From the NCBI RefSeq assembly GCF_005280735.1, contig NZ_CP040078.1, positions 2,480,001 through 2,544,000 of the forward strand: DNA of 64,000 nucleotides, read 5' to 3'. Under the pieces are notes generated by a model that saw only the letters and a list, made by a program, of their open reading frames with translations, had not been told where the DNA came from and ran no database searches. This DNA is from Trinickia violacea (GTDB lineage Bacteria > Pseudomonadota > Gammaproteobacteria > Burkholderiales > Burkholderiaceae). The translations under genes and the position numbers were made by a program. This document shows positions 17,205-26,776 of this stretch, piece after piece; position 1 is the first letter of the stretch, and every line of letters starts with the position of its first letter.

Positions 17205-18209
17205 TCAATGCGACGCAGGCCCCTCGCTGTCGAGATGGTCCATCTGCGCCTGCGGATAACGCGTTCCCGCTACGGCGTCGACCGGAACCGCCGCCTCGAT
17301 ACGCGCCACCTCCTCAGCCGAAAGTCGCAAGTTGGCGGCCGCGATGGCGTCGGTCAGCTGGGTACGGCGTCGCGCGCCGACTAACGGCACGATGTCGTCG
17401 CCACGGGACAGCGCCCAGGCAATCGCGATCTGCGCCGGATTGCTGTTGCGTTCGTCGGCAATCACGCGCAGCGCTTCGACCAGCGCCAGATTGCGCTCGA
17501 GGTTCTCGCCGCTGAAGCGCGGACTGACGCTGCGGAAATCGCGCTGCTGCCCGCGCTCTTTCGACCACTGTCCGCTCAACAGGCCGCGCGACAACACGCC
17601 ATACGCGGTCACGCCGATCCCGAGTTCACGGCACGTCGGCAGGATCTCGGCTTCGATGCCGCGCGACATCAACGAATACTCGATTTGCAGATCGCCGATC
17701 GGCGCGACCGCATGCGCGCGGCGAAGCGTGTCCGCACCCACTTCGGAGAGGCCGATCTGCCGGACATAGCCCTCCTTCACGAGGTCCGCGATCGCGCCGA
17801 TCGTCTCTTCGACCGGCACGTTCGGATCGAGCCGCGCGGGGCGGTAGACGTCGATATAGTCGGTGCCGAGACGGCGCAGCGTGTAGGCCAGGAAGTTCCG
17901 GATCGCAACCGGACGGCTGTCGTACCCATTCCATGCGCCGGAAGGATCGCGCAACGCGCCGAACTTGACGCTGATCTGCGCGTTTTCGCGCTGATGGCCG
18001 CGCAGCGCATCGCGAATCAGCATCTCGTTTGCGCCCATGCCGTAGAAGTCGCCGGTATCGAGCAGCGTGATGCCGGCGTCGAGTGCGGCATGAATCGTTG
18101 CTATGCTTTCGTTCTGGTCGGCGGGGCCGTACAAGTCGGACATGCCCATGCAGCCGAGGCCGATTGCGGAGACTTGCGGACCGTTGCTGCCAAGACGTCG
18201 GGTGTTCAT
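17205..18209 (-). CDS. aldo/keto reductase
   Basis: 334-residue NAD(P)H-dependent (beta/alpha)8-barrel oxidoreductase. It has the opening RRLGSNGPQVSAIGLGCMGM, the catalytic Asp and Tyr in LLDTGDFYG, and the lysine in ISVKFG. The tetrad histidine position reads YRPARLDP, the non-His variant seen in a known subgroup. Cofactor-binding residues follow LVGARRRTQL. ATG 18209 has AAGGAG upstream. It is divergent from a LysR gene that would normally regulate it, but that gene carries an internal deletion. Confidence 0.88.
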   Translation of the reverse strand: MNTRRLGSNGPQVSAIGLGCMGMSDLYGPADQNESIATIHAALDAGITLLDTGDFYGMGANEMLIRDALRGHQRENAQISVKFGALRDPSGAWNGYDSRPVAIRNFLAYTLRRLGTDYIDVYRPARLDPNVPVEETIGAIADLVKEGYVRQIGLSEVGADTLRRAHAVAPIGDLQIEYSLMSRGIEAEILPTCRELGIGVTAYGVLSRGLLSGQWSKERGQQRDFRSVSPRFSGENLERNLALVEALRVIADERNSNPAQIAIAWALSRGDDIVPLVGARRRTQLTDAIAAANLRLSAEEVARIEAAVPVDAVAGTRYPQAQMDHLDSEGPASH

Positions 18210-18417
18210 TCGAATCGCTCCTTGCGGTTGAGAGACACCGATGCCGCAAGTCACGAGGACTTTGAAACGGCACCGCGCTTGAACGGCATTCTGCCGAGCG
18301 GCCGCCCGCGGATAAATCCGCGCCGCTCGATCAATTTGTTCGAGCGGCATGACCAATCATCGACCAAGCCCGTTACGTCACAGCCGAAACGAATCGATCG
18401 AAGGAAACTTTTCGAGT

Positions 18418-19080
18418 ATGGACCATTTGCAGGCGATGAGAGTGTTTGCGCGGGTCGCGCAATTGGGCAGCTTCACGAAGGCCGCCGAACAGATGCAGCT
18501 GCCGCGGCCTAGCGTGAGCAACGCGATCCACTATCTCGAAGAGCATCTGCGCGTGCGCCTCTTGCAACGCACGACGCGCCGCGTTTCGCTCACGCACGAA
18601 GGCAGCGCGTACTACGCACGCTGCGTGCAGGTGCTGGCCGACATCGACGACGCCGAGTCGCTCTTCTCCGACGCCACGGCCGGCCCGCGCGGCGCAGTCC
18701 GCGTCGACCTTCCCGAGCGGCTCGCGCTGCATACGGTGATCCCCGCGCTGCCCGAGTTTTTTGCCAAATACCCCGACATCCGCGTCGTGCTGAGCGCATC
18801 GGACCGCATCATCGACTTGATCGAGGACGGCGTCGACTGCGCGGTACGCGTGGGCGTGCTGAGCGATACGACGCTCGTCGCGCGCCGCATCGGCATGTTC
18901 GAACAGATCAATTGCGCTTCGCCCGCGTACATCGAGCAGTACGGCATGCCCAGCACGCCGGACGACTTGCCGCTGCCGGTGTCGGTCGTGTTTCCGCATG
19001 GCAGGTATCTCGCGCCGCGCGTGCGGATTTTCGTCGACTGGGTCGCTCAGTTGATCGAGGAGACGCACTCGGGGATGTGA
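18418..19080 (+). pseudogene. LysR-family regulator with internal in-frame deletion
   Basis: The product would be only 220 residues, against about 300 for LysR proteins. The N-terminal helix-turn-helix (FTKAAEQMQLPRPSVSNAIH) and first effector subdomain are intact. Sequence then jumps from YGMPSTPDDL straight to PLPVSVVFPHGRYL, which is the family's extreme C terminus. Against the full-length LysR at 33178-34152, about 85 residues are missing, with the junction near 18969. The reading frame is preserved, so a truncated DNA-binding protein could still be made. It diverges from the aldo/keto reductase gene and has AAGGAAA upstream of ATG 18418. Confidence 0.75.
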
Positions 19081-19133
19081 CATTGCGGCGTCGCGCCGCG
19101 TCATGCTTTGCACGAAGACCGCGACGGAGACTC

Positions 19134-19173
19134 AAAAGTAAAAAGGCCCATCCGAGCCGTGCTGGGATGAGCC
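19134..19173 (-). terminator. rho-independent terminator downstream of the porin
   Basis: Read on the minus strand, an 8-of-9-bp stem (GGCTCATCC with GGATGGGCC) is followed by TTTTTACTTTT. It lies about 120 bases past the porin stop. It may also stop readthrough from the LysR gene on the other strand. Confidence 0.7.
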
Positions 19174-19252
19174 GAATCGCCGTCGCACGGCGCAGATCGA
19201 AGGCACGCTGCAGCGTGAACGCCGCTGCCTGCGCATCGATTTATTAGAAACT

Positions 19253-19277
19253 CGCGCGGCGCGAGAGGCGCCGCGCG
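19253..19277. terminator. GC-rich hairpin directly after the porin stop
   Basis: CGCGCGGCGC (19253-19262) pairs perfectly with 19268-19277 over a 5-base loop, 13 bases past the porin stop codon. It has only a weak T stretch and may act with the second hairpin at 19134-19173 to define the porin mRNA end. Confidence 0.55.
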
Positions 19278-19290
19278 TTGTGCCGTCAGC

Positions 19291-20472
19291 TTAGAACTTG
19301 TGACGGATGGCCAGGCGGACAGCAACCTGGTTCGTCGTGCTCGACGAGTTGTCCGTACCCGGGATGAACGCCTGATCCAACTGCGTACCCGTACCGCCGC
19401 TCGAAACGTGCTCGTACGCCGTCTGGAAGTAGAAGTCCGTGCGCTTCGACAGGTTGTAGTCGGCCATGAAGCCAAACGTCTGGTACTTCGGATGTACGTT
19501 GCCGTCTGCCGCGTTGAAGTTCGTGTAGGTATAGACGTACTGCGCACCCACGTAGAACGCCGGCGTGATCTGGTACTTGCCGTTGATTTCGAAGTTCTGG
19601 AAGCGCAGCGAATGCGTCGGATTAGCCAGCGACGTGAGCGGCGCAGGATTGACGCCCGTCGTCGGGTCCGTCAGGTACGTCGTCCCGAGCGGGTGCTGGA
19701 TGTACGAATTCGTGTACACGAAGCCAGCCGTTGCCGGACCGAACGTATAGTTCACGCCGCCGCCGAAGACTTGCAGCTTGCTCGAGATGAAGTTCGCGTC
19801 AGTCGTGGTCACCGCGCCGCTGCCGTTCGTCCCCGGGTTGTCGATCGCCATGTATGCGCCCGCGAACTGCAGTCCGCCGAACGTGTAAGTGGCGCCGAGG
19901 CTATAGGCGCGGTTATTAGCGAAGCCGGTGTTGTTGCTGAAGCTGTAGGTGCCGCCGGCCTGGAAGCCAGCGATGACCGGGCTCGCGTACTTGACGGTGT
20001 TGTTCAGACGGAACGAGTTATCCGTGTTGTCGTTGTCGTACGGGTGCGAGAGCAGGTAGCCGCCCCAGTTGCCGTTCGCGGTCAGCGGCGCGAGGTAGTC
20101 AACGACGGAGTCGTATTGACGGCCGAGGGTCAACGTACCGTATTGGTCTTGCGTCAGGCCGACGTAGGCTTGACGGCCGAACTCGAGGCCGCCCTGGCCG
20201 AGCTTGCCGGTGTTCACGTCAAAGCCGTTTTCCAATTGGAAAATCGCCTTCAGACCGCCGCCCAGATCTTCGGTGCCCTTCAGGCCCCAGCGGCTGCCTT
20301 GCGCGTAGCCGCTTTGCATTTCCCAAACGGAGTGGCCACCGGTGGACGTTGCCACCTTGTTCGTGTAGTTCAGGCCTTCATCGATCACGCCGTACAGCGT
20401 GACGCTGCTTTGTGCGAAAACCGGAGCGGCAAATGCGGACAGCACTGCGAGCGAAATGACGTGTTTTTTCAT
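19291..20472 (-). CDS. outer-membrane general porin (Burkholderia OpcP/OmpC type)
   Basis: 393-residue trimeric beta-barrel porin. The signal peptide ends at FAAPVFA, and the mature protein begins QSSVTLYGVIDEGLNYT, the hallmark of beta-proteobacterial porins. It contains the GSRWGLKGTEDLGGGLKAIF motif and ends in a terminal phenylalanine (LAIRHKF) needed for outer-membrane assembly. ATG 20472 follows TTGGAG. It is monocistronic, with a long AT-rich upstream region and two downstream hairpins. Confidence 0.95.
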   Translation of the reverse strand: MKKHVISLAVLSAFAAPVFAQSSVTLYGVIDEGLNYTNKVATSTGGHSVWEMQSGYAQGSRWGLKGTEDLGGGLKAIFQLENGFDVNTGKLGQGGLEFGRQAYVGLTQDQYGTLTLGRQYDSVVDYLAPLTANGNWGGYLLSHPYDNDNTDNSFRLNNTVKYASPVIAGFQAGGTYSFSNNTGFANNRAYSLGATYTFGGLQFAGAYMAIDNPGTNGSGAVTTTDANFISSKLQVFGGGVNYTFGPATAGFVYTNSYIQHPLGTTYLTDPTTGVNPAPLTSLANPTHSLRFQNFEINGKYQITPAFYVGAQYVYTYTNFNAADGNVHPKYQTFGFMADYNLSKRTDFYFQTAYEHVSSGGTGTQLDQAFIPGTDNSSSTTNQVAVRLAIRHKF

Positions 20473-20875
20473 CAAAATCTCCAAACCTTTTTGACTTGTT
20501 GAAAATTTTTACAGTCTGCTTATTTTTATGGCAGAGCTTTTAATGTCTGGTTGCTGTAACTTCATGCAACACCAGAACGATGGTTGCACGACGAAAGAGT
20601 GGCGTCCATTCTGGTGCGCGTTTTTGCGCAGAACCGTTGCGAATTGCCAACTAAAGCCACATCAATCAGATGGATTGACGCGCCAGTGGTCAGTCAAAAC
20701 GCTTTATCAATACGGGATAACCCCTAATTTCGAGTCGCCCGTCCAGTGGGGGCGGCACGACAAAACGAGACAAGACCCAAAGGGCATGACAGCCCTCCGA
20801 CGAGTAAAGCCCGGGCATCAATAGCAACGACCGAATTAAGCGGCTCGCATTAAGTCGAGCATTAACGAAGTCACA
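20473..20875. other. porin upstream regulatory region
   Basis: About 400 bases, AT-rich within 90 bases of the porin start. It must contain the porin promoter, but I cannot assign -35 and -10 boxes with confidence. No gene is seen. The far end holds a short tandem series described separately. Confidence 0.5.
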
Positions 20876-20879
20876 TTAA
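20834..20879. repeat. four phased ATTAA elements
   Basis: AATTAA at 20834 is followed by CATTAA at 20848, 20860 and 20874, spaced 14, 12 and 14 bases. The last overlaps the stop codon of the minus-strand gene ending at 20876. The spacing is close to one helical turn but not exact. This may be a binding-site cluster or chance. Confidence 0.3.
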
Positions 20880-21298
20880 TCCGGGTTACAAAATATCGCG
20901 GTGATGTGCGGCGCAACCTTATGGACGACCGCCGGGCTATGCGCCGCCGTGACCGCCTTCTGCACGTCGTCCATCCAGCCGAATACGACAGCGCCGTATG
21001 CCGAATCGCCGATTGGCTTGCCGGCGCCGGCGCGAAACATCGGATCGTCCTTTTGGAATCCGACCAGCGCAAACACGTGGAAGCCGTACGCCGTCAGGTT
21101 CGCGCCGCTGGTGGGCCGGAACGCGTTGATTGAATTCGGCTCGACGCGGGTCGGCGTCGGGTCGATCAGGTACTGCTGCTCGAGCGTGCCGATGAACTCG
21201 TGCGCGGAGACACCGCATTTCAACGGCTCATCGAGCTCGGCAGCTGCGCAGATCGCAGGAATTAGAGCGGCCAAAACAGCAAGTAGCGTGCGTTTCAT
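20876..21298 (-). CDS. small exported protein of unknown function
   Basis: 140 residues with a clear signal peptide (MKRTLLAVLAALIPAICAAA) and a mature domain of about 120 residues with two cysteines (LKCGVSAHEF and IFCNPD), which could form a disulfide. I do not recognise the family. The pattern, with conserved-looking SANLTAYGFHVFALVGFQ-type strands and a C-terminal helix, suggests a compact periplasmic domain. It is oriented head-to-tail with the porin but 400 bases away, so it is probably a separate transcript. Confidence 0.7.
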   Translation of the reverse strand: MKRTLLAVLAALIPAICAAAELDEPLKCGVSAHEFIGTLEQQYLIDPTPTRVEPNSINAFRPTSGANLTAYGFHVFALVGFQKDDPMFRAGAGKPIGDSAYGAVVFGWMDDVQKAVTAAHSPAVVHKVAPHITAIFCNPD

Positions 21299-21657
21299 TG
21301 CTTTGTGTCATCACTGCAGTGCGCGAGCACCCCGATACCGCTTGCCACGGCGCACGTCAACGTTTTGAGATAAAGGGCTGGGCCCGCACTTTACCGATGT
21401 TTACCGCTCCGTGCTTGCCGCAAGGCCAACGCCCAGTCAGATTTGGTAATAATTCAGAAAGCGTTTCGCAAGAATAGCGGGAACCATGGCCCGCCGAGCG
21501 GGTCTTTCAGACTTGTCTCGCAGCCGCTTATCTCGTCTGCTCCGCCGGCCTGGCGCAAACCGTTTCGGACCTGCGCCGCCCAGCAACCCCAATTCCCAAC
21601 CGGTCCCCAAGGTCCCGCCCATAGAGCGGCCCATGGGGACCGGCCGTTTCGAACACC
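21299..21657. other. intergenic region, no gene seen
   Basis: About 359 bases between the divergent small exported protein and OpgC-like genes. It should contain both promoters. I find no convincing reading frame, hairpin or RNA gene. Confidence 0.4.
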
Positions 21658-22746
21658 ATGCCAAGATCACAACGCTTCGTCGAACTGGATTTCCTGCGCG
21701 GACTCGTGCTCCTCATCATCGTCGTCGATCACATCGGCGGCAGCATCCTGTCGCGCTTCACGCTGCATACCTACGCGTTCTGCGACGCCGCCGAAGTCTT
21801 CGTCTTTCTCGGCGGCTATGCGACGGCCACCGCGTATCTGTCGCTCGCCAGGAAGCACGACGAAACCGCCGCTCGCCAGCGCTTCCTGCGCCGCGCGCTC
21901 GAGATCTATCGCGCGTTCCTCGTGACCGCGGGCCTCATGCTCGTGATCAGCGCGGCATTCGTCGCGCTCGGCTTCGACGAGGCGCCCAATCTCGCCTACG
22001 CCGATCTCGACAGCCTCACGAGCGCCCCGCTCCAGACGCTCTTCGATATCCTGCTGCTGCGCCGCCAGCCCTATCTGGCGTCGGTGCTGCCGATGTATGC
22101 GTTGTTCGCGCTGGCCGTGCCGTTCGTGTTGCCGCTCGCGCGCAAGAACCCGTGGCTGCTCGCCGCCGCGAGCGTCGCGCTGTGGGCGGGCGCGAGCCGC
22201 CTCCTCCCGTACCTGCCCGCCGCCGCCGACATGCGTTGGGACTTCAACCCGTTCGCCTGGCAGCTCATGTTCGTGCTGGGCGTGCTCACGCGCTGCCAGC
22301 CGGTCTACCAGCGCGTGAGCACGTCTCATTTCGGGCCGCTCGTCAGCGCAGCGGCGCTCTCGTTGCTTGCGGTGTTGTGGCTTGCGAAGCTCTCCGGCGT
22401 TCCCGATGCGCTGCGTCCCGAGTTCAAGCAAAACCTCGAGTGGCTGCGCGTCGTGAATTTCGTGGTGATCGCGTGGCTCGTGGCGGACCTGATCCGCGCC
22501 GGCTGGGCCAAGAAGGCCGCGAATTGGCTGCCGTGGATCGGCACGGTCGGCCGCAAGGGGTTGCTTTGCTTTATCGCCGGCACGGCGATATCGCTGATCG
22601 TCGATTCCGTCCTGTACACGATGACCGACGGCCTGCTCGACGTGCCGCTCGGCCTCTCCGCCGACGCCGTGGCGATCGCCGCGCTCTTGGCCGTCGCGAA
22701 GGTCTATGGGCCGCTCGTGCGCGTGTTGGCGGTCAAGACCAGCTGA
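21658..22746 (+). CDS. OpgC-domain membrane protein
   Basis: 362-residue polytopic inner-membrane protein with about ten transmembrane helices. The opening RFVELDFLRGLVLLIIVVDH and FCDAAEVFVFLGGYATATAY match the OpgC/acyltransferase-3-like family. OpgC itself adds succinyl groups to osmoregulated periplasmic glucans. The arginine after the conserved D-F-L and the D-H at the end of helix 1 are present. No opgG or opgH is adjacent, so the acyl acceptor is unknown. A 16-base-loop hairpin follows the gene. Confidence 0.8.
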   Translation: MPRSQRFVELDFLRGLVLLIIVVDHIGGSILSRFTLHTYAFCDAAEVFVFLGGYATATAYLSLARKHDETAARQRFLRRALEIYRAFLVTAGLMLVISAAFVALGFDEAPNLAYADLDSLTSAPLQTLFDILLLRRQPYLASVLPMYALFALAVPFVLPLARKNPWLLAAASVALWAGASRLLPYLPAAADMRWDFNPFAWQLMFVLGVLTRCQPVYQRVSTSHFGPLVSAAALSLLAVLWLAKLSGVPDALRPEFKQNLEWLRVVNFVVIAWLVADLIRAGWAKKAANWLPWIGTVGRKGLLCFIAGTAISLIVDSVLYTMTDGLLDVPLGLSADAVAIAALLAVAKVYGPLVRVLAVKTS

Positions 22747-22769
22747 GCGCCTGAACACGCGCCTCGCCG

Positions 22770-22801
22770 CCAGGGCCCGTTCGCACGAAAACCGGCCCTG
22801 G
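22770..22801. terminator. hairpin after the OpgC-like gene
   Basis: CCAGGGCC (22770-22777) pairs with GGCCCTGG (22794-22801) across a 16-base loop, 24 bases past the stop. There is no T tract. Confidence 0.4.
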
Positions 22802-22871
22802 CCGCTGGTAGCCACTGCTAGGATTAGGCGCGCCAAGCGCTTTGCGGCAACCCGTCCCACTCCCGATCTCC

Positions 22872-23720
22872 ATGCGCACACTCCTCTACGTCCTTGCCGT
22901 GCTCATCAGCGTGACTGCGCAGGCGCCTTCGTTCGCGAGCAGCGTCACGGCGCGCTCGTTCCATTCCGAAGCGCTCAACCGCGAATGGTCGTACACGATC
23001 TACCTGCCGACCGGCTATCGCGACAACGGTCCGCGCTATCCGGTGCTATATCTGCTGCACGGCAATCACGGCGACGCCAATGACTGGATCACGCAAGGCC
23101 AATTGCAGGCCACGGCCGATCAGCTCATCGAACGCAAGGAGATTCCGCCCGTGGTGATCGTGATGCCGCAGGCCGGCACCGATTGGTACGTGGACCGCAA
23201 GGAAAAGATGCAGACTGCGTTCTTCAGCAATCTGCTGCCCGAGATCGAATCGCACTACGCGGTCTCGAACCAGCGCAACGGACGCGCGATCGGCGGGGTC
23301 TCGATGGGCGGCTTCGGCGCGTTGCGCTACGCACTGCTCGCGCCGGACGCGTTCTGCTCGGTGATGCTGCTGAGCCCGGCCATCTATGCGGACGTGCCGC
23401 CGCTCACGTCGGCGGCACGCTCCGTCGGCGTATTCGGCGACCGGCAATTCGATCCGCGCGTCTGGCACGAACTCAACTATCCGGCGCTGTGGAGCGGCTA
23501 TTTGGACCGGCCGTGGCGGCTGCCGTTCTTCATCGCCGCCGGCGACGGCGACCTCGTCATCCAGGCCGAAGCCGACGCGCTATACACGCATTTGCGGCAG
23601 GCGAACAATCCGGCGGCGTTGCGGATCGTCGAGGGCGGGCACACGTGGGATGTCTGGCGCGGACTGATCGGCGCCGGGCTCAAGTACACGCTGGAATGCG
23701 TAAAGGGAAGCGGCAAGTAG
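22872..23720 (+). CDS. exported esterase, alpha/beta hydrolase (esterase D-like)
   Basis: 282-residue serine hydrolase with a signal peptide ending near TAQAPSFA. It has the nucleophile elbow GGVSMGGFG (Ser144), oxyanion region LYLLHGNHGD, acid residue in AAGDGDLVIQ and catalytic histidine in EGGHTWDVW. The arrangement matches the S-formylglutathione hydrolase/mycolyltransferase-like esterase family. The signal peptide indicates a periplasmic or secreted enzyme acting on esters. ATG 22872 follows a weak ribosome-binding site. Confidence 0.85.
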   Translation: MRTLLYVLAVLISVTAQAPSFASSVTARSFHSEALNREWSYTIYLPTGYRDNGPRYPVLYLLHGNHGDANDWITQGQLQATADQLIERKEIPPVVIVMPQAGTDWYVDRKEKMQTAFFSNLLPEIESHYAVSNQRNGRAIGGVSMGGFGALRYALLAPDAFCSVMLLSPAIYADVPPLTSAARSVGVFGDRQFDPRVWHELNYPALWSGYLDRPWRLPFFIAAGDGDLVIQAEADALYTHLRQANNPAALRIVEGGHTWDVWRGLIGAGLKYTLECVKGSGK

Positions 23721-23781
23721 GCGGCGAGCTCTTCTTTAGCGCCGGCCGCGCGCGACGGACAGCACCGGGCCCTATCACCCC

Positions 23782-24855
23782 CTATCGCACCCACTCGCTC
23801 CACAGCACGGTCAGCACCGTCATCAACGCCGGGCCGATGAAAAGGCCGATGAAGCCGAAGGTCTGCGCGCCGCCGAGGATGCCGAACAACACCAACAGAA
23901 ACGGCAGGCGCGTCGATCCGCCGATCAAGATCGGCCGCACGAAATGCTCGGCGATGAAGACCACGACGACGCCGAACACAACCACGCCGATTGCCCAGAC
24001 CGTCGCGCCTTGCGTGAAGAGCCACAGCGCCGCGCCGCAAAACACGAGCGGCGCGCAGAACGGCAGCATCGCCGCAATGGCCGTCAAGAGGCCGAGCACC
24101 GCCGCGTGCGGCACGCCGCTCACGAGATAGGCGACGCCCAAGAGCGCGCCCTCTCCCAATCCGACCACGACCAGGCCGCTGACGGTCCCGCGCACCGCCG
24201 CCGCCATGCGCACCGCCAGGAGCGCGCCGTGGGGACCGAACGCGCGGCGCGTGCCCTTGAGCAAGTTGCCGCTCAACTGCGGCCCCGCCTGGAAAATCAC
24301 GAACAGCGTCACGAGCGTGAACGCGAACACGACGAGCCCGTGCGCCGCCAATGTGCCGAAACGCCGGCCGAGCGTCACGACCGTGCCGCCGTGCAGCGCC
24401 TTCATCGCGGGCGACCCCTGCAACGGGAGCGCGAGATTGTCCTGCCACCACGTTGCAACCTGCGAGGAACCGAACGGCAAATGGGCGACGAAGTCCGGCT
24501 CCGGAATGCCGTTGGCCTCGGCGGTTCTGAGCCACGCGATGAATTCGTGTATTTCGCTCACGGCCTGCGCGAACACCAGCACGAACGGCAGTACGACAAG
24601 CAACCCGATCGCGGTGGTCACGGCAATCGCGAATAACGTCGTGCGAAAGTGCGAACCGCAAAACGCTTCGAAGCGCGCCAAAAGCGGCCACAGCGTGATC
24701 GCGATCACCATGGCCCACGCGACCGCCGGAATGAAGTCGCGCATCACCCAGAGCGCGAGCAAGACGAGCGCCGCGTAGAGGACCGTCGAAGCGATGCGCT
24801 GGAGTTTCCGGTGGTTCGGTTCGATATCGGCGGGATTTTCTTCAGCCATGGCCAT
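23782..24855 (-). CDS. AI-2E/PerM-family permease
   Basis: 357-residue inner-membrane protein with about eight helices, matching the UPF0118/AI-2E transporter family. The C-terminal signature GILGGAQTFGFIGLFIGPALM is typical. Family members export autoinducer-2 in E. coli (TqsA) or act as Na+/H+ antiporters. This member's substrate is unknown, and the family name should not be taken as function. The start may be ATG 24855 or ATG 24849. It is divergent from the S10 peptidase gene. Confidence 0.88.
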   Translation of the reverse strand: MAMAEENPADIEPNHRKLQRIASTVLYAALVLLALWVMRDFIPAVAWAMVIAITLWPLLARFEAFCGSHFRTTLFAIAVTTAIGLLVVLPFVLVFAQAVSEIHEFIAWLRTAEANGIPEPDFVAHLPFGSSQVATWWQDNLALPLQGSPAMKALHGGTVVTLGRRFGTLAAHGLVVFAFTLVTLFVIFQAGPQLSGNLLKGTRRAFGPHGALLAVRMAAAVRGTVSGLVVVGLGEGALLGVAYLVSGVPHAAVLGLLTAIAAMLPFCAPLVFCGAALWLFTQGATVWAIGVVVFGVVVVFIAEHFVRPILIGGSTRLPFLLVLFGILGGAQTFGFIGLFIGPALMTVLTVLWSEWVR

Positions 24856-25048
24856 TCTTTAAGCGATTTCGTTGCATGAACAACCGTTCGGCGACTGCGC
24901 GCGGGTTTTGCACGCGTGTTGCGACAGCGCGGCACGAACGATCCATTCGCGACATCTTAAAGGATCGCTTCACGCCATTGACTTGACGCGCGACTTTGCG
25001 AAGAATCGGTGCCACCCCCAGCGGCGCCGCACGCCAATCGGACCGACT

Positions 25049-26776
25049 ATGCGCTATCGCTTCGCAATTTCGCTGCACAGCTTCATTGCAGCGTCGGCAG
25101 CCACGTTCGCCGTCGCACTGTCTTCATCCCCGAGCTTGGCCGCGAATGCAGATTCGTCTGCGGTTGCGGCAGCGAGCGCGGGCGCACCGGCGGCCGAGGC
25201 GTCGGCTCCCGGCGTCGACACGGGTCAGGAACACGGCAGACGCCACGCACAAACCGCCCCCCGCGAGACTCGCGAACGCGAAGTGCACGCCGCCGAACCA
25301 GCAAGCGCGGCCCCACCCGCCAGCGACGAGAAAGCCGCAGCCGTCCCTGTTCCGCCCGAGACGTCGAGCGTCACGCATCATTCGATCCGGATCGACGGCC
25401 ACAAGCTCGACTACACCGCGACAGCGGGCAACCTGCTCCTGCGCAACAACGCGGGCGAGGCCGTTGCCAGCGTCTTCTACGTCGCCTACACCCTGGACAC
25501 GAAGCAACCCGCCCAGCGCCCCATCACGTTTCTGTTCAACGGCGGACCCGGCGCGGGCAGCCTCTTTCTGCTGATCGGCTCAGTCGGCCCGAAGCGCGTA
25601 CGAACGACCAGCCCCGCCGCGACCCCGCCCGCGCCCTACGTCCTCGCCGACAATCCCGACAGCCTGCTCGACAAGAGCGACCTCGTGTTCGTCGATGCGG
25701 TCGGCACCGGCTTTTCGAGGATCGTCGGCCACGCGACCGGCAAGCAATTCTGGGGCGTCGACGAAGACCTCGACGCGTTCGCGCATTTCATCGAACGCTA
25801 TGTGACGGTCAACCAGCGCTGGAACTCGCCGAAGTTCCTGATCGGCGAATCGTACGGCACGGCGCGCGCCGCGATGCTCGCGTACAAGCTCGATCAAGAG
25901 GACATGGCGCTCAACGGCGTCGTGCTGTTGTCGTCGGTATTGAACTCGGGGCTGCACGCGCCCGGCTACGACACCCTCAACGAGCGCTACCTGCCCACCT
26001 ACGCCGCAATCGCCTGGTATCACGACAAGCTCAACCCGAAGCCCGCCGATTTGCCGGCCTTTCTCGACGAAGTCCGCGCGTTCGCAACCGGCCCCTACGC
26101 GCAGGCGCTCGCGAAAGGCGATGCGCTCGGCGACCCGGAACGCGACGCGATCGCCGCGCAGGTCGCGCGCTACACCGGGCTCGACGCGCAGTATGTGAAG
26201 GAAACGCGCCTGCGCATCTGGCCGTCACGTTTCCGCAAGGAATTGCTGCGCGGCGAGTCGCGCACCGTCGGCCGCTACGACGGCCGCTTCGAAGGCATCG
26301 ATGTCGACGACGCGTCGGACAGCCCCGATGGCGATGCATCGGTGAGCGGCGTGTCGAGCGCGTTCGACGCCGCGCTCCATCAGCATCTCGCGCAGGATCT
26401 GCACTACGTCGCGCAGGATCGCTACCGCGTCTTCAACGATGCGGCGCTCAAGCAATGGAACTGGAAGCACCGCCAATGGTGGGGTGAAGAGCTGACCGAG
26501 CCCTATGCGGCCGGCGATCTCGCGCAAGCGATGCGGCAGAATCCGCGCTTGCAGGTGCTCTCGGCGAACGGCTATTTCGACCTCGCGACGCCCTTTTTCG
26601 CGACGGAATACGACTTGTCGCACATGGAGCTCGATCCCTCGCTGCGCGCGAACGTCCACGTCACGTACTACCCCACGGGCCACATGATCTATCTCGACGA
26701 CGCGGCGCTGCACGCATTGAAGCATGACTTGGCACGCTTCTACGACACCTCGACGACTGCCGCCGCGAAGCGGTGA
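25049..26776 (+). CDS. S10-family serine carboxypeptidase, exported
   Basis: 575-residue enzyme of the serine carboxypeptidase family, which removes C-terminal residues, usually at acidic pH. The signal peptide ends near SPSLAA, followed by a low-complexity Ala/Pro-rich linker to about residue 115. The catalytic triad is Ser268 in GESYGTARAA, Asp511 in NGYFDLATP and His545 in PTGHMIYLD. The oxyanion motif is FLFNGGPGAGS. ATG 25049 is selected because only it gives a signal peptide. The neighbouring exported S53 peptidase is also an acid-active type, so the pair may work in protein scavenging. Confidence 0.9.
   Translation: MRYRFAISLHSFIAASAATFAVALSSSPSLAANADSSAVAAASAGAPAAEASAPGVDTGQEHGRRHAQTAPRETREREVHAAEPASAAPPASDEKAAAVPVPPETSSVTHHSIRIDGHKLDYTATAGNLLLRNNAGEAVASVFYVAYTLDTKQPAQRPITFLFNGGPGAGSLFLLIGSVGPKRVRTTSPAATPPAPYVLADNPDSLLDKSDLVFVDAVGTGFSRIVGHATGKQFWGVDEDLDAFAHFIERYVTVNQRWNSPKFLIGESYGTARAAMLAYKLDQEDMALNGVVLLSSVLNSGLHAPGYDTLNERYLPTYAAIAWYHDKLNPKPADLPAFLDEVRAFATGPYAQALAKGDALGDPERDAIAAQVARYTGLDAQYVKETRLRIWPSRFRKELLRGESRTVGRYDGRFEGIDVDDASDSPDGDASVSGVSSAFDAALHQHLAQDLHYVAQDRYRVFNDAALKQWNWKHRQWWGEELTEPYAAGDLAQAMRQNPRLQVLSANGYFDLATPFFATEYDLSHMELDPSLRANVHVTYYPTGHMIYLDDAALHALKHDLARFYDTSTTAAAKR

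Noticed and set aside
20528..20824. 98-residue plus-strand frame in the porin upstream region
   Set aside because: Unlike neighbouring genes in composition, no domain, and no ribosome-binding site; it lies in the expected porin regulatory region.
21437..21670. 77-residue minus-strand frame before the OpgC-like gene
   Set aside because: Arg/Gly-rich, no domain, overlaps the start of the OpgC-like gene.
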